DNA of 40,658 nucleotides, taken from assembly GCA_964584125.1 (NCBI GenBank), contig CAZOYP010000006.1:1-40658 (forward strand), given 5' to 3'. The DNA is from Nitromaritima sp964584125 (GTDB taxonomy: Bacteria; Nitrospinota; Nitrospinia; Nitrospinales; VA-1). Positions within the stretch are counted from its first letter, which is position 1. Every line of letters begins with the position of its first letter. The notes beneath the pieces were generated by a model. It did not search any database. It worked only from the letters and a program-made list of their open reading frames with translations, and was not told the origin of the DNA. Made by a program: the position numbers and the translations under genes. Shown one piece after another: positions 7,453 through 16,284 of the stretch.

Positions 7453-8517
7453 TCAACCGTGACCACTCGCCATAAAGCTTTCGGAGGATTCAAATTTGGG
7501 TTTTGGTAAGTGGGCAACTCGCTCAAAAAAGATACGCACACTTTGAATAAGATCATCAATTGTAAGCAAATGATAAAGGGAACTTCGAAAGGCTGCAGCC
7601 CCTGGATAACCATAAACAAGCCATGAAGCAAACTTTCTGATAAAAATCATTGTGTTGCGCAAGTCATATTTAGCTCGTAATAATTCAAGGTAGCGAACCA
7701 GAACTTCAAAAGGCAATTCAAATTCATTTTTATCGATGCCTATACACTCTTTAAAAATCCATGGATTTCTCAACGCTCCTCGACCGATCATAACAGCATC
7801 GACACCAGAATCATCAAGTAACCTTTGAGCTTGTTGCACCGAGCGTATATCACCATTTCCAATAATAGGAATATTTGCACTTTGCTTGACGTCCGCTATT
7901 AAATCCCAATCAGCCTTACCGTCATAACCTTGTGTACGTGTTCGCCCATGCACTGCAACCCATTCACATCCAGAGTTATGAGCTGCCCTCACGCATTCAT
8001 GAATCGTTACTTCATCGTGGCTCCATCCTGTCCGCATTTTAACAGTAAGAGGAAGCTCTATTCCGCGTTTTATTTTTGTTAAAAACTTTTCTAGGTAAGC
8101 CGGGTCACGCATCAGCGCTGCGCCACAACCTTTCTTTACAACCTTCTTCACAGGGCACCCTAGGTTAATATCTACAAATGCTGCCCTCGTCTCCTTAACA
8201 TAATGAGCTGCGTTTATTATATCTTCTTCGGATTCACCAAAGAGCTGAATGCCTACCAAAGATTTAGATTTTGGATGCACTTCTATCATTTTATGAGTTT
8301 TTTCTGAGTTATAAAGAAGGCCTTTAGCAGAAACCAACTCGGAAACCAAAACTCCTGCTCCCATTTCATCCATCAATTGACGAAAACAAACATCAGTAAT
8401 TCCTGCCATAGGTGCAAGCCAAAAGGGACTACGCACACCATCGATCAATTTATCCTGTAATGATTCAATGGGGAAAATATCTTGATTATTTTTTCTATAT
8501 GAATTCGGGCTGTTCAT
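7453..8517 (-). CDS. dus: tRNA-dihydrouridine synthase (DusB-like)
   Basis: This flavoenzyme reduces uridine in tRNA to dihydrouridine using NADPH. At 354 residues it has the FMN-binding TIM barrel with LAPMAGITD (34-42), the catalytic Cys121 in the NLGCP motif (118-122), and the VHGRTRTQGY and IIGNGDI segments downstream. A C-terminal helical domain follows. DusB is the closest match by length and motif, but Dus subfamilies are not separable by eye. The ATG start at 8517 overlaps the stop of the RluA-type gene in an ATGA, so the two are probably translationally coupled. Confidence 0.93.
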   Translation of the reverse strand: MNSPNSYRKNNQDIFPIESLQDKLIDGVRSPFWLAPMAGITDVCFRQLMDEMGAGVLVSELVSAKGLLYNSEKTHKMIEVHPKSKSLVGIQLFGESEEDIINAAHYVKETRAAFVDINLGCPVKKVVKKGCGAALMRDPAYLEKFLTKIKRGIELPLTVKMRTGWSHDEVTIHECVRAAHNSGCEWVAVHGRTRTQGYDGKADWDLIADVKQSANIPIIGNGDIRSVQQAQRLLDDSGVDAVMIGRGALRNPWIFKECIGIDKNEFELPFEVLVRYLELLRAKYDLRNTMIFIRKFASWLVYGYPGAAAFRSSLYHLLTIDDLIQSVRIFFERVAHLPKPKFESSESFMASGHG

Positions 8518-9419
8518 TGTTTATTCTCAATTTTATTCATATAAGGTTGGAAGTGAGGCGGGTTAATTGCTGTTAATTGTATTTTTCTACCAAAACATTG
8601 AAACTTCATGCGCCTATGATGCAGATTATATTCTTGTTCTGAAACTTTCCCATGGCCATAAACAGAATCATTATAAATAGGGAGACCAACACTCGCTAGA
8701 TGAACTCTAATCTGGTTTGTGCGGCCAGAACGCGGGATTACTCTCAGCAAGGAGCGATCATTGATTGATGTTAGCCATTCAACATCCGTTCGCGCAGATT
8801 GAGAACCGGGGGTCCCTTCACTTATAATCCGTTTTGATGCTGTAAGTTTTGCGATTGCTTTGTCTATTGTAAATTGTTTTGATTTTGGAATACCTTCTAC
8901 CAATGCAAAGTATTCCTTCTCAACTCGATTTTGTTTAAATTCTTGCATGAGAAAAGCTGCAGCTTTTTGTGTTCGAGCAAATACAATTACTCCCGTTGTC
9001 GTAACATCAAGCCTTTGAATAGGACGAGGAACTTCATAGGGGTACACATTCTTTAAAATCTCTGTCATTGAGTTCTGAAAGTATCGACCACAAGGGTGTA
9101 CCGGAATAGGAGCTCTTTTATTAAATGCACGAATATCTTTGTCTTCGTAGATAACATCTAAAGTCCTATCTGCCGCTGGCTCTATTCGGAAACCTGCGTT
9201 TGTAACAGTAAGGTCGCTGACTCTTAATTTCTGGCCGAGTAAAGCTACCTTGCCATTAACAATAATTTTACCCGCAAGAATCTGACGAGACCATTCTTCT
9301 TCATCTTGATAAGAAAATCGCTTTGCAAAATATTTTTCTATAGAGAAACCATCATATTTAGAAGGGACATGAGACCGGTAAATCTGTTCAGTTGGAGGAA
9401 GCGTATGTAATCGGGTCAT
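8514..9419 (-). CDS. RluA-family RNA pseudouridine synthase with S4 domain
   Basis: The enzyme isomerises uridine to pseudouridine in rRNA or tRNA. At 301 residues it carries an N-terminal S4 RNA-binding domain (about 26-75, with GKIIVNGK) and the RluA catalytic domain. The catalytic Asp138 is in the motif QRLDVTTTG (135-143), close to the family's HRLDxxTSG. The C-terminal SGRTNQIRVHLASVG segment is also conserved. Which uridine it modifies (RluC- or RluD-type) is not decidable from this sequence. It overlaps dus by four bases and forms an RNA-modification operon with dus and the TrmH-type gene. Confidence 0.92.
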   Translation of the reverse strand: MTRLHTLPPTEQIYRSHVPSKYDGFSIEKYFAKRFSYQDEEEWSRQILAGKIIVNGKVALLGQKLRVSDLTVTNAGFRIEPAADRTLDVIYEDKDIRAFNKRAPIPVHPCGRYFQNSMTEILKNVYPYEVPRPIQRLDVTTTGVIVFARTQKAAAFLMQEFKQNRVEKEYFALVEGIPKSKQFTIDKAIAKLTASKRIISEGTPGSQSARTDVEWLTSINDRSLLRVIPRSGRTNQIRVHLASVGLPIYNDSVYGHGKVSEQEYNLHHRRMKFQCFGRKIQLTAINPPHFQPYMNKIENKQ

Positions 9420-9467
9420 GAAAAAATTAAAGGGGAATAATATTAGACAGAGGGGCCACTTAGTTAG

Positions 9468-10067
9468 TTAATTCCATTGAGGGTTCACTGGAGCTTTAGT
9501 CAGATACTGATATTTATCCCCTAAAGAATTGACTGCATTAGGCCAAATCATTTTTTCCGAATCTAGGAAAATAAATTGTTCATTGGCACTCTGGATCAGC
9601 CAGCTATTTTGTTCCATCTCTCGATCTAACTGACCACTCGACCAGCCAGAGTAACCTAAATAAAATCGAATATTTTCCTCAGGATTCTCGATATCCAGAT
9701 AAAGCGATTCAAGAACATCCAAATTACTCCCTAGGTAAACACCCGAGCATACTTTATCTAGATCAACAACGTCTCTAGACGAACGATAGAGATAAAAAAC
9801 CATCGATTGAGAAACAGGACCACCAACGTAGACCTTTTCGTTATAAGACCTAAGAATATCAATCCCCGAAAATAAGTCCGTTGCTTTTAATTCAGTCGAA
9901 CGATTTATCACTAACCCGAAAGAACCCTGATCACTATGATCACATAGCAAAACCACTGTTCGTGAAAAATTAGGATCCGGCAAAACCGGATTGGCAATAA
10001 GCAATGATCCTTTCGCAAACTCCTTATTTTTAAAATCTTCAGGGAATTCCATAAATTTAAAAGACAA
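9468..10067 (-). CDS. AlgH/YqgE family protein (UPF0301)
   Basis: This 199-residue cytosolic protein is a close match to the YqgE/AlgH family. It has KGSLLIANPVLPDPNFSRTV near residue 18, the GSFGLVINR signature, GGPV in the middle, and the conserved FYLGYSGWSSGQLDREM segment. AlgH was first linked to alginate regulation in Pseudomonas, but its biochemical role is unsettled. The start may be the ATG at 10067 or the in-frame Met five codons later. It lies between the RluA-type gene and the leucine-rich-repeat gene, all on the minus strand. Confidence 0.92.
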   Translation of the reverse strand: MSFKFMEFPEDFKNKEFAKGSLLIANPVLPDPNFSRTVVLLCDHSDQGSFGLVINRSTELKATDLFSGIDILRSYNEKVYVGGPVSQSMVFYLYRSSRDVVDLDKVCSGVYLGSNLDVLESLYLDIENPEENIRFYLGYSGWSSGQLDREMEQNSWLIQSANEQFIFLDSEKMIWPNAVNSLGDKYQYLTKAPVNPQWN

Positions 10068-10086
10068 TAATTAAGTGTATATTAAA

Positions 10087-10707
10087 TTATAGATTTAGTG
10101 ACTCGAGTTTGCGAAAGTTGGGACAATTTCTGGCGTCCTCTTTGGCCTCTGCCGAAGCGAAATTATTATCCATATAAAATGCTACCAAATTCGGGAAAAG
10201 TTTGGATACAGCGAGTGCCATTAAACCATCATCTCCAATTTCATTTTGAGCCAAATCTAACTCCTCCAATTGGTTCAAACAATTTTCTTTTGCAAAAAAT
10301 CTGGCACCTTCATTTTTAACTAAATTTCGATAAACATTTAGCGTTTTTAGTTTCTTCAACATAGTTGAACGACAAACTGCACGGATGCCCTCGGGACCTA
10401 AGTCATTCCCACCTAACTCCAGCCATTGAAGCTTGGAAAATACGGGCGATTCAGCCAGAAGTTTCGCACCCTCGTCTCCAATTCGGTTTCCCCCAAGGTT
10501 TAATCGCTTTAAATTAGACAAACGTTCGTCCTTTGAAAAAATTGTCATTCCATTACTTCCAACGCAATACCCTTTAAGATCAAGCTCCCTTCCATTAGCA
10601 GAGAGACGCTCCAAAATTACTTTTCCCATCGTTTCTCTTAAATTTTCTCCGGTTAAACCACAAGGTTCAGCCGGCTTGTATATCTGAAAGTGTGAAATAG
10701 ATGGCAT
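10087..10707 (-). CDS. leucine-rich repeat protein (ribonuclease-inhibitor-like)
   Basis: This 206-residue protein has five leucine-rich repeats of about 27 residues, the RI-like class, starting near residues 66, 93, 120, 147 and 173 (pattern LxxLxLxxNxIGxxG). There is no signal peptide or catalytic motif, so a cytosolic protein-binding role is likely but the partner is unknown. The C-terminus stops at LESLNL, the opening of a further repeat with no capping helix, which suggests repeat loss or a shortened protein. It is the first gene of its minus-strand run and diverges from hisI across about 190 bases. Confidence 0.85.
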   Translation of the reverse strand: MPSISHFQIYKPAEPCGLTGENLRETMGKVILERLSANGRELDLKGYCVGSNGMTIFSKDERLSNLKRLNLGGNRIGDEGAKLLAESPVFSKLQWLELGGNDLGPEGIRAVCRSTMLKKLKTLNVYRNLVKNEGARFFAKENCLNQLEELDLAQNEIGDDGLMALAVSKLFPNLVAFYMDNNFASAEAKEDARNCPNFRKLESLNL

Positions 10708-10841
10708 AACAAATCCCTTTATTTAGCAAATAACATCTCACCCGCCCAGAATTCCAGGCCCATAAAGAGCTAAAGAACGGAAAATGTTGATTTTAAGGTT
10801 AAAACACGAACTTGCTTTTTTACAACTAGGCTATTATAAGG

Positions 10842-10870
10842 TTGACAGAAAATCAATAATATTTTAGATT
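10842..10870 (+). promoter_or_regulatory. sigma-70-type promoter for hisI-hisG
   Basis: A consensus -35 box TTGACA (10842-10847) is followed after 17 bases by TAGATT (10865-10870), matching four of six positions of the -10 consensus. Transcription would start about 10885, close to the Shine-Dalgarno AGAGG (10886-10890) of hisI, giving a short leader of about 20 bases. No his attenuator or T-box is visible. Confidence 0.55.
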
Positions 10871-10897
10871 CCAAGGTTTTACTATAGAGGTTTCGTA

Positions 10898-11272
10898 ATG
10901 GAATTAGATTTTGAAAAAATGGAGGGACTTATTCCGGCAATTATACAAGATGCTGAATCTGGTAAAGTCCTGATGCTGGCGTATATGAATAAAATCGCAT
11001 GGAGTAAAACACAAGAAACAGGAAAAGCTTGGTTTTATAGCCGGTCTCGAGATAAGCAGTGGATGAAAGGGGAAGAAAGCGGCAACGTCCAGATCGTAAA
11101 AGAGGTCTTTGTAGATTGTGATAACGATACCGTCTTACTTAAGGTGGAACAGGTAGGTAAAGCCGCCTGCCATAAAGGTTATGTTAGTTGTTTTTTTCGA
11201 AAAATCAATGGCGAGGTAAAAGTCGTTGATGAAAAAATATTTGACCCTGACAAAGTTTATAAAAAATCTTAA
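10898..11272 (+). CDS. hisI: phosphoribosyl-AMP cyclohydrolase
   Basis: The enzyme opens the purine ring of phosphoribosyl-AMP in the third step of histidine synthesis. At 124 residues it is the monofunctional form, without the HisE pyrophosphatase domain. Visible motifs are VLMLAYMN (24-31), the FYSRSRDKQWMKGEESGN core (46-63), the metal site DCDND (73-77), and the zinc ligands Cys74, Cys91 and Cys98. A Shine-Dalgarno AGAGG sits 7 bases before the ATG. hisG follows after 62 bases on the same strand. Confidence 0.96.
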   Translation: MELDFEKMEGLIPAIIQDAESGKVLMLAYMNKIAWSKTQETGKAWFYSRSRDKQWMKGEESGNVQIVKEVFVDCDNDTVLLKVEQVGKAACHKGYVSCFFRKINGEVKVVDEKIFDPDKVYKKS

Positions 11273-11334
11273 ACATATCAATAAAACTGATCTATAGATT
11301 CTAATAGATCCTAATTTGTTGAAGAAGGCAATTT

Positions 11335-12213
11335 ATGAGTAAAAATGTTTTAAAACTCGGCATTCCAAAAGGAAGTCTTGAAGAAGCCACCGTTAATCTG
11401 TTTGCTAAAGCTGGATATAATATAAAAATAAAGAATAGATCTTATTTCCCGTCAATTGATGATAGTGAAATCGAATGTATGTTAATTCGAGCCCAGGAAA
11501 TCGCACGATATGTAGAAAACGGTGTCCTTGATGCGGGACTAACAGGTAAGGATTGGATTCAAGAAAATCGTGCTGATGTTGTCGAAATTGCAGACCTAGT
11601 TTATTCCAAAACATCATCAAGGCCTGTACGATGGGTTCTTGCTGTTCCTAACGAATCACCCATTCAATCAGTTAAAGACTTACAAGGAAAACGAATAGCT
11701 ACTGAAGCCGTTAACATGACCATCGATTATCTTAAAAAACATGGGGTAACAGCAGATGTCGAATTTTCTTGGGGAGCCACTGAAGTCAAACCACCCAAGC
11801 TTGTAGATGCTATTGTCGAGATCACAGAAACGGGAAGTTCTCTCAGGGCTAACAACCTAAGAATTATTGAAACCCTGATGGAATCAAACACAAAATTTGT
11901 TATGAACAAAGAAGCTTGCAGCGATTCATGGAAAAAGAAAAAAGTTGAAAGGCTTGTGATGATGCTCAAAAGTGCAATGGCTGCAAATGGACAAGTAGGA
12001 CTTATGATGAACGTGCCCAAAGAAAAACTGGATGAAGTTGTGAAAATCCTCCCTGAAGGTAAAAAACCTACAATTGCTGAGCTGACTGATTCAAAATGGG
12101 TTGACCTCTCTGTGATTCTGGAAGAAAAACTAGTTCGCGAGATAGCACCCGACCTTAAGACAATTGGTGCCGAAGATATAGTGGAGTACTCCATCAATAA
12201 AATCATTCATTAA
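11335..12213 (+). CDS. hisG: ATP phosphoribosyltransferase, long form
   Basis: This enzyme condenses ATP with PRPP in the committed first step of histidine synthesis. At 292 residues it is the long, hexameric HisG with a C-terminal regulatory domain (about 215-290) that binds histidine, so no HisZ is needed. The PRPP-binding loop is DAIVEITETGSSLRANNLR (approximately 162-180), and the N-terminus has the LGIPKGSLEE motif. A Shine-Dalgarno-like GAAGAAGG lies 6 bases before the ATG. Prs, encoded further along the window, supplies PRPP. Confidence 0.96.
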   Translation: MSKNVLKLGIPKGSLEEATVNLFAKAGYNIKIKNRSYFPSIDDSEIECMLIRAQEIARYVENGVLDAGLTGKDWIQENRADVVEIADLVYSKTSSRPVRWVLAVPNESPIQSVKDLQGKRIATEAVNMTIDYLKKHGVTADVEFSWGATEVKPPKLVDAIVEITETGSSLRANNLRIIETLMESNTKFVMNKEACSDSWKKKKVERLVMMLKSAMAANGQVGLMMNVPKEKLDEVVKILPEGKKPTIAELTDSKWVDLSVILEEKLVREIAPDLKTIGAEDIVEYSINKIIH

Positions 12214-12221
12214 AGAATATC

Positions 12222-13226
12222 TTGGCGAGCACTGGATTAACGCCAATTATGGAAGAAGATCAAGACAATTCAAATATCCAAATAAACGCCGAAAGTTCAT
12301 CTGCAGAGGTCAATTGTTCTCCACAACAAAAAGACCTTCTTGCAACAGAGAAATCACCAGAGTCAGAAAAAGAAAAACACATTGATAAAGATTCTAGTTT
12401 AGACAAAAAAGACACTCGTGGGAAAGGTTCGCTTTTATTTCTAACTCTAATAATTACATTGGCCATAGGTTTTTACTTTTTTACTAAGAAAAATAATGGG
12501 GATTTCTTTACTTACTTTCCCGAAGATTTTAAAAAATTGTTTTTAACCACAACAAAAACAAAAAGTACTCTTGATAACGAGCTAGAAAAAAAACCTTTGA
12601 CATCGTTTCAAGAAGTTCCCAAGAAAATTGAAGGAACAGGCTCTCCTGATACTCAATTAAACGAGATGCGCACTACATCAGAGGAAGAGATAGTGGAAAA
12701 AGAAAGCTTTTCTGTTACTAAACCCAATAAGAAGTCTGCTAGATCAAGTAAAAAAGAGGTGGTTGATGAGAAAAACTCTCTTGATATACAACCCAAAGGA
12801 ATACCTTCTAAGTTGCCTGGGAAAACTATCGAACAGACAAAAACAACAAACACTTTTGATCAAACGACTAATGAAAATAAAAAAACCATTAACGTCCTCA
12901 GAGATGAGATACGGTCTCTTAAATCCGAACTCAAAGAAAAAAACTCCTCAATTTTTCAAAAATTGCGACCTAAAAATCCTGATGCCACTCCTGGTGTTGT
13001 AAAAGAATCCATATCTAAAACAAAAGCTTCTTCAGAAACCTCTTTACCCACTAAAGCCAAATCATTGATCCCACAAAACTATCCTCAAAGAAGTAAAGAA
13101 GTTCAAGCCTATCTTGACTTTATTGAAAATACGGGGAGAAAGTTTTTTGAACTAATTAAAGATGGCTGGGAAAGCTTAAAAAAATTAGCTATTGAATTTG
13201 AAAAAAAATACCTAAAAGAGTACTGA
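12222..13226 (+). CDS. single-pass membrane protein with coiled coil, unknown function
   Basis: I do not recognise a family. The 334-residue protein has a charged N-terminus of about 65 residues, one membrane helix (about 70-88, SLLFLTLIITLAIGFYFF), then a Lys/Ser/Thr/Glu-rich low-complexity region. A short coiled coil lies at about 216-245 (NENKKTINVLRDEIRSLKSE) and a C-terminal amphipathic helix at about 291-333. The topology resembles a cytoplasmic N-tail with a long periplasmic stalk, but orientation is not certain. The start is weak: TTG at 12222 with AAAGA five bases upstream, or ATG at 12249 with no Shine-Dalgarno. It begins 8 bases after hisG and is probably co-transcribed with it. 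Confidence 0.7.
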   Translation: MASTGLTPIMEEDQDNSNIQINAESSSAEVNCSPQQKDLLATEKSPESEKEKHIDKDSSLDKKDTRGKGSLLFLTLIITLAIGFYFFTKKNNGDFFTYFPEDFKKLFLTTTKTKSTLDNELEKKPLTSFQEVPKKIEGTGSPDTQLNEMRTTSEEEIVEKESFSVTKPNKKSARSSKKEVVDEKNSLDIQPKGIPSKLPGKTIEQTKTTNTFDQTTNENKKTINVLRDEIRSLKSELKEKNSSIFQKLRPKNPDATPGVVKESISKTKASSETSLPTKAKSLIPQNYPQRSKEVQAYLDFIENTGRKFFELIKDGWESLKKLAIEFEKKYLKEY

Positions 13227-13340
13227 AAAATGTTCGGACTACTTTCAAGTTTTCAAAAAAATACTCTCTCCCAAACTAAATAAGCAAATACAACTATTTT
13301 AGATATACCAACTAAATCACCTGTTTTTTTTTAGCCACAT

Positions 13341-14144
13341 TTAAATAAATTTAATTGGATGTTTTTTTGATATTATTCCCCATTGATAGCATAAGTTATT
13401 AAAATGAGTCAAACCATCTATTGCCATTTCATCCAAGTCATATTCAATTTTTTTTTCTAAATAATTCTCTAATACTTCAATATTAACGCTGGCTAATCCT
13501 TTGTAATTTCGAACAATTTCTTTAATCCTTTTACAGCCTTCCATCTTAGCTTCTTGAATGAATTTTTTTTGAATTGAATTTAGGGAAATTTTTTTTCGCA
13601 CCGCTATTACAGCATGGACAAAAGTTTTTCCTGTCTGCCGAAACCACTCCTCGCTAAGGTCATAAACTGTTATGCTTGGATCCAGATCACTTAATTTAAA
13701 AGCTGGGTCTCCTATTACTAGAGCAGCTGAATGGTCAACCAACATTGATTCTAGGTCTGGATGAAAAGAGTGGATAGAAACATCCGAATTAAACAAAAAT
13801 AATATTTTAAGAAGGGCCACCGATGTTCGAGAACGGTTATCTATAGCAATAGAACTAATTTCGTTAATAGGTTTTTTTGTTAAAAACAATACGGTTCCCA
13901 CTTCACCTCGTGAAGCGATACATACATCTGGAACTAACCGATAGCTATTGGCCGATTTAAAATACTCAACTGAAGGAATCATAGCCAAGTCTAAGTCACT
14001 TGATTTTAATCGGTCTGCAAGAGCAGCAGGCGAATCCGTAAATAATTGAAAACCCACATTCACAGCCTGTTCCTCCAAGGGTAAAAGAAGAGGACTTGCA
14101 TTTAGGAAATTATGGATTCCAAACCTAAGTAATGGTTGCGTCAT
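13341..14144 (-). CDS. mqnA: chorismate dehydratase, futalosine menaquinone pathway
   Basis: MqnA dehydrates chorismate to 3-[(1-carboxyvinyl)oxy]benzoate, the first step of the futalosine route to menaquinone. The protein has a periplasmic-binding-protein-like fold: RFGIHNFLNASPLLLPL near the N-terminus, DLAMIPSVEYF, and a GDPAFK segment that lines the active site. The ATG at 14144 gives 267 residues. An in-frame TTG at 14171 exists but lies inside the hppA terminator hairpin, so the ATG is preferred. No Shine-Dalgarno precedes the ATG, only the terminator's T tract. No other mqn gene is in the window. Confidence 0.85.
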   Translation of the reverse strand: MTQPLLRFGIHNFLNASPLLLPLEEQAVNVGFQLFTDSPAALADRLKSSDLDLAMIPSVEYFKSANSYRLVPDVCIASRGEVGTVLFLTKKPINEISSIAIDNRSRTSVALLKILFLFNSDVSIHSFHPDLESMLVDHSAALVIGDPAFKLSDLDPSITVYDLSEEWFRQTGKTFVHAVIAVRKKISLNSIQKKFIQEAKMEGCKRIKEIVRNYKGLASVNIEVLENYLEKKIEYDLDEMAIDGLTHFNNLCYQWGIISKKHPIKFI

Positions 14145-14148
14145 AGTT

Positions 14149-14185
14149 AAAAAAGGGGGTAAAGGACGCAAGGTCCTCCACCCCC
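14149..14185 (-). terminator. intrinsic terminator of hppA, ending at the mqnA start
   Basis: On the minus strand GGGGGT (14185-14180 complement) pairs with ACCCCC (14160-14155 complement). An inner stem AGGAC/GTCCT lies across a two-base mismatch on each side, with a 5-base loop. Six T follow (14154-14149). It lies about 20 bases after the hppA stop and 4 bases before the mqnA ATG. A run of A on the other side would let it act on the plus strand too. Confidence 0.75.
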
Positions 14186-14206
14186 TAAAAAAAACTAAAA
14201 AAAACT

Positions 14207-16282
14207 TTAGATAAACATCGGTGCTAGCACTAACGCTACTATCGACATCAATTTAATAAGAATGTTCATCGCTGGCCCGGAAGTATCCTTAAGTGGATCA
14301 CCAACTGTATCACCAACAACCGTTGAGTTGTATGCATCTGACCCTTTACCGCCCAAATTCCCAGCTTCTACATGTTTTTTGGCATTATCCCATGCACCGC
14401 CTCCGTTTGACATAAACAATGCAAGCAACACGCCTACCAAAGTAGCACCCATAAGCATACCACCTAAAGCCTCTGCCCCTAATAGGAGCCCTATCAATAT
14501 AGGCATAACAATAGCGATAACACCCGGCATAACCATCTCTCTTAAGGCTGACTGAGTACTAATATCGATACATTTAGCGCTATCTGGTTTCCCTGTACCC
14601 TCCATTAGGCCAGGAATTTCTTTAAACTGCCTACGGATTTCATTCACCATATCCATAGCGCCCTTACCTACTGATGTCATTGTAAGCGCTGCAACAAAAA
14701 ATGGTATAACACCACCTATGAATACCCCTATGACAACCTTGTGTTGAGTGATATCAATGGATTCAATGTTAGCTGCTTGAGTAAATGCCGAGAAAAGTGC
14801 TAATGCGGTTAGTGCCGCTGAACCAATGGCAAACCCTTTACCGATAGCAGCGGTGGTATTTCCAACTGCATCTAGCCCATCAGTTATTTTTCGTGTCTCT
14901 TCACCTAGACCTGACATTTCAGAAATACCGCCTGCATTGTCAGCAATCGGTCCATATGCATCCACCGACATGGTAATACCAACTGTGGCTAGCATTCCAA
15001 CGGCAGCCAAAGCAACTCCATAAAGACCCGCAAAAACCGAACCAAAGTATATAGCAATTGTTATTATTATTACCGGTATGGCACAACTTTCCATCGCAAC
15101 AGCAAGTCCTGTAATCATTACAGTTGCCACTCCAGTTTCACTTGATTCAGCAATTTTCACAACAGGAGAACCCGCCGTGTAATATTCGGTAACTAATCCG
15201 ATCGCAATACCGGCAAAACAACCAACCGCTAGCGCAATAAAAACACCTGACGATAAACCCATAACCTTAATCACAAAAAATGCCACAAATAGCATTGCTC
15301 CAGCACTTACAAATGTACAATTACGTAATGCAGCTGATGGATCCTGATCCTCCAAGGCATCCATTGCACGAATACCTATAATCGATGCAATAAGACCTAC
15401 CATGGCAACAATGAGAGGCAAAGCCATATACTCAAATTTCATGGCGGACATACTGGCACCAATGGCAATAGCGGCAATCATAGAACCACAATAAGATTCA
15501 AAAATATCTGCACCAAGACCAGCAGTATCACCAACGCAATCTCCTACGTTATCTGCAATTACTCCAGGGTTTCTTGGATCATCTTCTGGAATGCCTGCTT
15601 CAACCTTACCTACAAGGTCTGAACCAACATCTGCAATTTTTGTATATATACCACCACCGACACGAGCAAAAAGAGCAATTGAGCTAGCGCCCATGGCAAA
15701 TCCGCTAATAACACTTACAGAGTCACTCTTACCAAATAAAAGGAAAAGTCCGCCAACCCCCACTAATCCCAAACTGGCAACGCTTAAGCCCATAACAGCT
15801 CCACCGTTAAAGGCAATATTAAGTGCCTTAGCCTTGCCACCATCCGAAGCAGCTTGAGCAGTTCTCACATTTGCAGTGGTAGCAGCATTCATCCCAAAGA
15901 ATCCCGCAAGCATAGAACAACCAGCACCAATAGCATAAGAGACAGATGTCCAAAAACCTATCCAAAAACCTTTTTGAGATGAAATAACAATCATGAGAAG
16001 AATGAAAACTCCTCCCACAAAATAACCAAGAATTTTGTATTCTCGCGATAGAAAAACCATCGCACCTTCATGGATGGACTCTGCAATTTCCTTCATTTTC
16101 TCGCTACCATCTGATTGTTCATCAACCTTCTCGTAAATTTTCCAGGCCACGATCAAACCAAAAATACCGAATACCACTGCAAAATATGAATAATTTTGCG
16201 ATATGTTCAACGTCGCCATGAAAACATAGGCTCCCATTGCAACAACAAGAAACATCAACTCTCCTTTATACTCCTTTACCAT
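14207..16282 (-). CDS. hppA: membrane-bound, K+-dependent-type ion-pumping pyrophosphatase
   Basis: The enzyme couples pyrophosphate hydrolysis to pumping H+ or Na+ out of the cytoplasm. At about 691 residues it has the expected roughly 16 membrane helices. The pyrophosphate site is DVGSDLVGKVEAGIPEDDPRNPG, followed by DNVGDCVGD and GADIFESYCG; a second acidic site has DAYGPIADNAGG. The motif GNTTAAIGKG has Ala where K+-independent pumps have Lys, so this is the K+-dependent class. Whether H+ or Na+ is moved cannot be read safely. The ATG at 16282 has GGAGG 10 bases upstream, but the ATG at 16255 has AAAGGAG at an ideal 5 bases. Confidence 0.95.
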   Translation of the reverse strand: MVKEYKGELMFLVVAMGAYVFMATLNISQNYSYFAVVFGIFGLIVAWKIYEKVDEQSDGSEKMKEIAESIHEGAMVFLSREYKILGYFVGGVFILLMIVISSQKGFWIGFWTSVSYAIGAGCSMLAGFFGMNAATTANVRTAQAASDGGKAKALNIAFNGGAVMGLSVASLGLVGVGGLFLLFGKSDSVSVISGFAMGASSIALFARVGGGIYTKIADVGSDLVGKVEAGIPEDDPRNPGVIADNVGDCVGDTAGLGADIFESYCGSMIAAIAIGASMSAMKFEYMALPLIVAMVGLIASIIGIRAMDALEDQDPSAALRNCTFVSAGAMLFVAFFVIKVMGLSSGVFIALAVGCFAGIAIGLVTEYYTAGSPVVKIAESSETGVATVMITGLAVAMESCAIPVIIITIAIYFGSVFAGLYGVALAAVGMLATVGITMSVDAYGPIADNAGGISEMSGLGEETRKITDGLDAVGNTTAAIGKGFAIGSAALTALALFSAFTQAANIESIDITQHKVVIGVFIGGVIPFFVAALTMTSVGKGAMDMVNEIRRQFKEIPGLMEGTGKPDSAKCIDISTQSALREMVMPGVIAIVMPILIGLLLGAEALGGMLMGATLVGVLLALFMSNGGGAWDNAKKHVEAGNLGGKGSDAYNSTVVGDTVGDPLKDTSGPAMNILIKLMSIVALVLAPMFI
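16261..16277 (-). promoter_or_regulatory. two tandem Shine-Dalgarno sequences before hppA Met10
   Basis: On the minus strand AAAGGAG occurs twice, 10 bases apart (complements of 16261-16267 and 16271-16277). The proximal copy is 5 bases before the in-frame ATG at 16255. This favours translation from Met10, which would start the protein directly at its first membrane helix. Confidence 0.55.
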
Positions 16283-16284
16283 TC

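Noticed and set aside
10842..10897. his attenuator or T-box leader before hisI
   Set aside because: The predicted leader is only about 20 bases, with no His-codon run, T-box or terminator.
14149..14171. TTG at 14171 with GGAGG as the mqnA start
   Set aside because: The Shine-Dalgarno-like GGAGG is only 3 bases away and forms one arm of the hppA terminator hairpin. The added MRPLPPFLT residues are terminator DNA and not part of the MqnA family.
14262..15857. Plus-strand frames inside hppA
   Set aside because: They are antisense to a membrane protein with strong motif conservation, and they arise from its composition.
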